From contig NW_005196755.1 of NCBI RefSeq assembly GCF_000372725.1, forward strand, positions 497,768 to 561,767: a DNA stretch of 64,000 nucleotides. Direction: 5' to 3'. Shown here piece by piece: positions 60,100 to 64,000 of this stretch. The position numbers and the translations under genes are program-made. This stretch comes from Emiliania huxleyi CCMP1516 (lineage: Eukaryota; Haptophyta; Isochrysidales; Noelaerhabdaceae). Every line of letters starts with the position of its first letter. The first letter of the stretch is position 1. A model generated the notes under the pieces. The model worked only from the letters and a program-made list of their open reading frames with translations, was not told the origin of the DNA and did not search any database.

Positions 60100-61331
60100 A
60101 TTACCTTCGCCTACGTAGCCTACTCGAGTAAGTGTGTGAGTGAGTACTCTTGATACGAAACCACGACGACACACACCAGTCGACTCGCGTCGGTTGCCTC
60201 CATGAACCGCGGAGCTATTCTCGCGTCCACACCAGCACGGACGGCCCTTCGCCGGACGAGACAACCGATATCTACGCGACGATGGCCGAGGCCGCGGCGC
60301 ACAGGGCGGAGGCTCGGAGCGAGCGCCAGCAGCTTTAGGGGCGAGCTCGTGTCGCCGACAAGGCACCACACGGACCTCCCGAGAGGACGCGCGCGGCGCG
60401 GACGGGGGCGCGACGCGACGGATGAGATGTAGACCACCGCGCACATACCGTACATCGATACTGCGCACATACGATATATACCGTACCACACGTGCTGTCC
60501 GGCGTCCGGGCGCGGAGGAGCGGCTCAAAGCGTGGACGAGTGCCCGCGGTGTTCTCATGCACGGTACTCAAGCGATCCGGCTTCGCGGGGGAGAGGGATC
60601 TCGGATCAGGCGTATACCTACACGTACACCGGGTTTCCGTTACTTGTTAAACGGTCATTCTATATACACGCGACACGGTACACCGAACACCATTATACTC
60701 ATTTAGAGCGAGTGACGGGTAATCGTGGCCGTGGCCAAGAAAGATCAAATATTAAGGGCTCTATTTTGCCTACCGCAAAAAACTCGACGGTTTTGGGCGT
60801 TTCAGAGCACGCTGAATCAATTGGCTGAGCTAGAACTCTCCCTCTCCCTTTCCTTTCATAATTATTGACTCAAAACTCGATGATCGCGCGACTTTGGAGA
60901 AGTTCTAGCTCAGCCAAAACGTTCCTCTCGAGAAATTGACTTAGGAAGCCGCAAACGGCAGCTTCAAAGCCTCACCGGCGCTTATTATTTCTTTGGCGTA
61001 GGGGACCAAAACCCCTGAAAATTTTCTTCGCCTGCGGCGGGCAATTAATTTCGCGACTTTCGCGTTCGCAGCTATTTCACACGACTTTATCCGTCATTAC
61101 ACACCGAACACCGGTAGCGGGTAGGGTAGGGTAAGGCGTAGGGCTATACTACACTCTACAGTACACTCTATAGCCCTATATCTAGCGCGTAGGCGCAGGC
61201 GGCTAGGGCCTCGCCAAGCGGGGAACTGTACTCAAGATCTCACGCCGCAAGTCGAGTATATCACGTATACCATGCAAGTTGGTAGTTGCAAGAGCAAGTA
61301 CATGCGCTTTTCCTAGGAGCTAGGTCCTTCG
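60100..61331. other. Intergenic region, AT-richer, with a small hairpin
   Basis: An inverted pair gctgagctagaact / agttctagctcagc lies at about 60823..60836 and 60900..60913, flanking ctctccctctccctttcc. Repeated tagccctata words occur at 61140..61185. Short ORFs only; one plus-strand frame (60422..60706) is Arg/Tyr-rich and motif-free. Confidence 0.45.
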
Positions 61332-62534
61332 CTACCGCCGCCTCGGAGGCTGCCATGTGCCAAAGCTCCCGAGGGACTTCTCGAACTGTCGCACCTCCTT
61401 GTCCACGGCGCGTCTCTGCCGCCGCTTCTCCTTGCGGAGCTCCTCCGCCTCCCGCGCCTCGCGCCGCTCGCGACCCCATCGGAGTGCTTCCTGGCAGCCG
61501 TAGGCCAGTAGGACGAGGGCGCCGACGACGAGCACTGGCGTGATCAGTGACCACATGCGCGCGCGCCGCCGCAGTTCGGCCTCGCGCTCGGCGGCCTCCC
61601 GTGCGAGTCGTTTGTCCTCGATGTCGAGGTCGAGCACGTGCAGCTCGGGCGCGTCGTGCCAAGTGAGGGGCTCGACCTGGCCCGAGATCACCTTCCATTG
61701 GCCGATATTCCTTGCGCTCGTCTTCCCAATCCTCCGCGCGGTCGAGCTGGCGATGTCCGCCGGATGCCACGCCATGGCATTGGCCGCGTACATGAAGCCG
61801 AGGTCGGTGCCGACGTGTCCCTCGGTGCCCACCATCCACTGGCCGTTGGCCGAGCAGTAGCGCAGGAAGATGCGCTGCCGGTCGGGGGTCGCAAGTACAT
61901 CGAGGTCGACGAGCTCGTAGACTGGACGCCGGTCGCAGAGCACATCCACCACTCGCACGTACTCCCCCAACATCGCCGCCTGCAGATGGTTGGGCGTCGC
62001 GCCGTGCAGCAGCACGCGCGTGGGCGCGGCGGCGGCCTTGGCGAGGATGTGCGCCTCGTGCGTCACCGCCGCGGCCTCGCCCGCCGCGCCCGTGACGATG
62101 CGCAGCGCGGGCGCGGGCAGCCAACCTCGCCCACCCACGTGCACATGCCACACGCCCGTGATGTCAGACGGCGTGCTCGCATTGTCGTACACGGCGGCCC
62201 AGCCTTGATTGGTGGCAACTTGCGAGCGCGTGCCGATGATCCACTGGCCCGTGAGTGTGTGCGACCGCAGCACGGCTTCGGGCGCGAAGCCACGCGGCGC
62301 CTTGCGCAGAGCGCTTCGCATGGCCTCCTGCGTCGGAGTCACGAGCGAGTACATGGGCCGGCTATTGTGTGGCTCGTCGTCCAAGACATACTCGCCAAGC
62401 CACTGATCATGCGTGCTGTGCGGCACAATGCCGACGAAGTAGAGGTGCGCATGCCACTGTAAACCTTCAGTGTTGGCCATGGCGCCGGCGATCGTGGCGA
62501 TCGTGGCGATGGCCATGTTGGTCACCATGCACAT
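61332..62534 (-). CDS. Secreted-type membrane protein with two GEY/RPVY domains
   Basis: Single exon; start chosen at the ATG (MCMVTNMAIATIATIAGAMA) giving a signal peptide. Module 1: WLGEYVLDDEPHNSRPMYSL ... LTGQWIIGTRSQVATNQGWA. Module 2: LGEYVRVVDVLCDRRPVYEL ... FLRYCSANGQWMVGTEGHVG. Both share L-G-E-Y-V, R-P-[MV]-Y and G-Q-W-[IM]-[IV]-G-T, clear evidence of an internal duplication. Each is followed by a V/W-K/H-V segment (VWHVHVGG, QWKVISGQ). Then a transmembrane helix (LITPVLVVGALVLLAYGCQ) and a basic, Glu/Arg-rich coiled coil inside the cell. Topology: type I, domains outside. Ligand unknown. Confidence 0.75.
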   Translation of the reverse strand: MCMVTNMAIATIATIAGAMANTEGLQWHAHLYFVGIVPHSTHDQWLGEYVLDDEPHNSRPMYSLVTPTQEAMRSALRKAPRGFAPEAVLRSHTLTGQWIIGTRSQVATNQGWAAVYDNASTPSDITGVWHVHVGGRGWLPAPALRIVTGAAGEAAAVTHEAHILAKAAAAPTRVLLHGATPNHLQAAMLGEYVRVVDVLCDRRPVYELVDLDVLATPDRQRIFLRYCSANGQWMVGTEGHVGTDLGFMYAANAMAWHPADIASSTARRIGKTSARNIGQWKVISGQVEPLTWHDAPELHVLDLDIEDKRLAREAAEREAELRRRARMWSLITPVLVVGALVLLAYGCQEALRWGRERREAREAEELRKEKRRQRRAVDKEVRQFEKSLGSFGTWQPPRRR

Positions 62535-62902
62535 GCATACAGAGTTCCACACACTTCATCGTCCAGGTTCCCGCAAGGCGCGCGATACACAGGTGGTTGT
62601 TCCTATGAACGAAATCTCTTCTCTGATTTCCACCAGCTCCTCCCCCCGCCAGGAGCCAGGAGTTGGTTTTAGGTATGTTGTTGGCAAACCAAGAGTTGGT
62701 CGTGACGGCTTTCGCCAGAACCGCTATAATGCGTGATAACGCCAGGCAAAATATGGCGTAAACGGCACATCAGGATTGCGCGCGCATATCAGGATTGCGC
62801 GCGATGGCAATCAGCGCGCAATTCCCGTAATTCCATCCGGGGCCGGGACGTGCGCTCTCACCAACCCCGAAAAAGTCACTGTTCTGCTGGCAAAAGACAA
62901 AA

Positions 62903-63327
62903 GTATGTATGTAGGAAGGTGAAGAACAGTCAGGCTCGGACTGGACACCGACGCGGTATGGGTGGACGCTAGACAGATGATGACGACACGCACGAGCGAC
63001 ACACGACACAGACACAAACAAGCTCACAAGACACACACGCAGCCAGCGGGCTGCCACACATCCTGAGTGGGCGTACACATCACTCAGGCCACGTCCCCCC
63101 TGTCGCCCCCCCCAGCACTCCAAGGTGCCAAGAGACAAACAACAGCACAACAACACAGACAGGCGACAGGGCGAACGTGTGAGACTAGAGCAGGGTTGCT
63201 CCGCCTCTAGCAATCTCGTCGCCAGCCGCAAGGCATGGACGAGACCGTGTGTGGGGTCTTGTGAGGTGTCTATGGACGCCCTCCTCACAGGCTATTGGCC
63301 AGCCGCTAGCCCTAACTCGCACTCATG
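62903..63327 (-). mobile_element. SINE-like repeat family A, full-length copy 2
   Basis: Reverse-orientation partner of 26855..27276, colinear over about 420 bp with scattered substitutions and small indels; tail (CATA)n instead of (CTAC)n. The different tail word on each copy argues for independent insertion, not segmental duplication. Short ORFs inside are not genes. Confidence 0.8.
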
Positions 63328-63809
63328 ACAAAAGTGTCTGTTCTGCCGAACTCCTCAAAATCTCCTATGTAAATTTGTATGTTCGCGTAATGCGCGACGA
63401 AACGGCGTGCCAAAAAGGGGCTCCAAAAGAGGCGGACGGAGGAGACTGCAGTCATCATCGTCGATTGCGCGCGCGCTCGGCTCTGCATGGACGCGCGAGC
63501 TCACGGCGAGTTGCCTCACGCGGTGTTGCCGCCGGCAGCCCCGGCCACCCGCCGTCTCCGGCCGCGGACTGCGCGCGTTTGCCTCCAAGACGCAAGAGGT
63601 TGGGCTGACGACGACGATCCATTCGCTTCGTTGGCCTCGTGGAATCACCCGAGCCCAGCCTCGCAGGGAGCTGTGGAGCGACCTGATGCTGGAGGCAGCC
63701 ACAGCGCATTTGCGGTTGCGCTCCAGGGACAAAAAATAATTTTCTTAGACATATACGAGACCACGAAGACACACAGTCACCAGTCGACAACAAAACCGGG
63801 CGTTGGCAA
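63328..63809. other. Stretch without a supported gene
   Basis: GC-rich with short ORFs on both strands and no motif. It lies just upstream of the module that continues past the window end, and may be its 5' flank or degraded first part. Confidence 0.35.
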
Positions 63810-64000
63810 CGCCTCGAGTGGCGGCACGCCCACCTCCGTTGCGCGTTGGCCACTCCTACGCCTTCGGCAACACCGAAGAGAAGGCCCGCCGCCTAAACAT
63901 GGGCTGCAAGGCGCGCGGAAGCCCGGCCAACCCTTCTCCCACAAGACCGGCCACGGCTACGTCAAGGCGCATCGCGGTTTCTACCACGACGCGATCATTG
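63810..64000 (+). other. Recurrent uncharacterised coding module, cut by window end
   Basis: Reads VGHSYAFGNTEEKARRLNMG in one frame and LQGARKPGQPFSHKTGHGYV then KAHRGFYHDAII in the next. The G-x-G-Y-V-x(5)-Y-x-x-A-[IL] spacing matches 44432..44720 (GGGYVAYKKADYAHAL). The rest of the module would lie to the right. It is not a single clean frame here. Confidence 0.4.

Noticed and set aside
62770-63320. Small ORFs (67-172 codons) as genes
   Set aside because: They lie within a dispersed repeat whose other copies do not preserve the frames.

Overview
The window is GC-rich nuclear DNA from a eukaryote, most likely a unicellular alga with a secondary plastid; a haptophyte is my best guess. The evidence is spliced genes, many GC-AG as well as GT-AG introns, signal-plus-transit type N-termini, interstitial TTAGGG repeats, dense microsatellites, and a gene set (U-box/Sel1, FkbM, GH92, GT23, subtilase, 2OG oxygenase, KEA-type antiporter) typical of such algae. 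A pelagophyte or a dinoflagellate relative is not excluded. There are no operons, ribosome binding sites, CRISPR arrays or rRNA genes.

Layout. 0-3 kb: a minus-strand WWE-domain gene with four recognisable exons, then a single-exon U-box/Sel1 E3 ligase. 3.7-5.5 kb: an unknown coiled-coil gene running into a 1.61 kb duplicated block (copy 2 at 46.7-48.3 kb) and a foldback element (6.9-7.8 kb). 8.1-10 kb: a membrane hydroxylase-like gene without its expected last histidine box. 11-12 kb: a multi-pass membrane protein. 13.5-18.2 kb, minus strand: an ADP-ribosyltransferase-like remnant, an unknown gene, an ankyrin-membrane-RING protein and an oxidoreductase remnant. 18.9-24.5 kb, plus strand: FkbM methyltransferase, xylulokinase and a plastid-targeted-looking protein. 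25-28.2 kb: an AAA_28-type ATPase (minus) and a 2OG-Fe(II) oxygenase (plus). 29-34 kb, minus: a subtilisin-like protease fused to a Hint domain. 35.8-37.4 kb: a GT23 fucosyltransferase-like gene. 39.8-42.4 kb: a GH92 alpha-mannosidase whose 3' part is copied to 43.1-44.4 kb, where it is joined in frame to foreign sequence. 45.7-46.8 kb and 61.3-62.5 kb: two genes sharing a small unnamed domain (GEY/RPVY/W-x-x-G). 48.6-53.8 kb, minus: a plastid-type K+/H+ antiporter. 54-60 kb: mostly degraded sequence, plus a PAS gene. 63-64 kb: a SINE-like repeat and the start of a recurrent coding module.

The genes do not form one pathway. Several belong to secretion and glycan handling (FkbM, GT23, GH92, subtilase-Hint) and several to ubiquitin-type regulation (U-box, RING, WWE).

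The outstanding signal is intron structure. In at least five genes the intron's first bases copy the first bases of the next exon (6 to 34 bp), so donor and acceptor sit in the same register of a direct repeat and splicing removes exactly one copy. The rest of the intron is filler: a ~37 bp core shared by introns of three unrelated genes, telomere-like C-rich repeats, or a private minisatellite. This looks like intron gain by local duplication. Exon boundaries below were read by eye and are inferences, but the in-register splices restore recognised domains.
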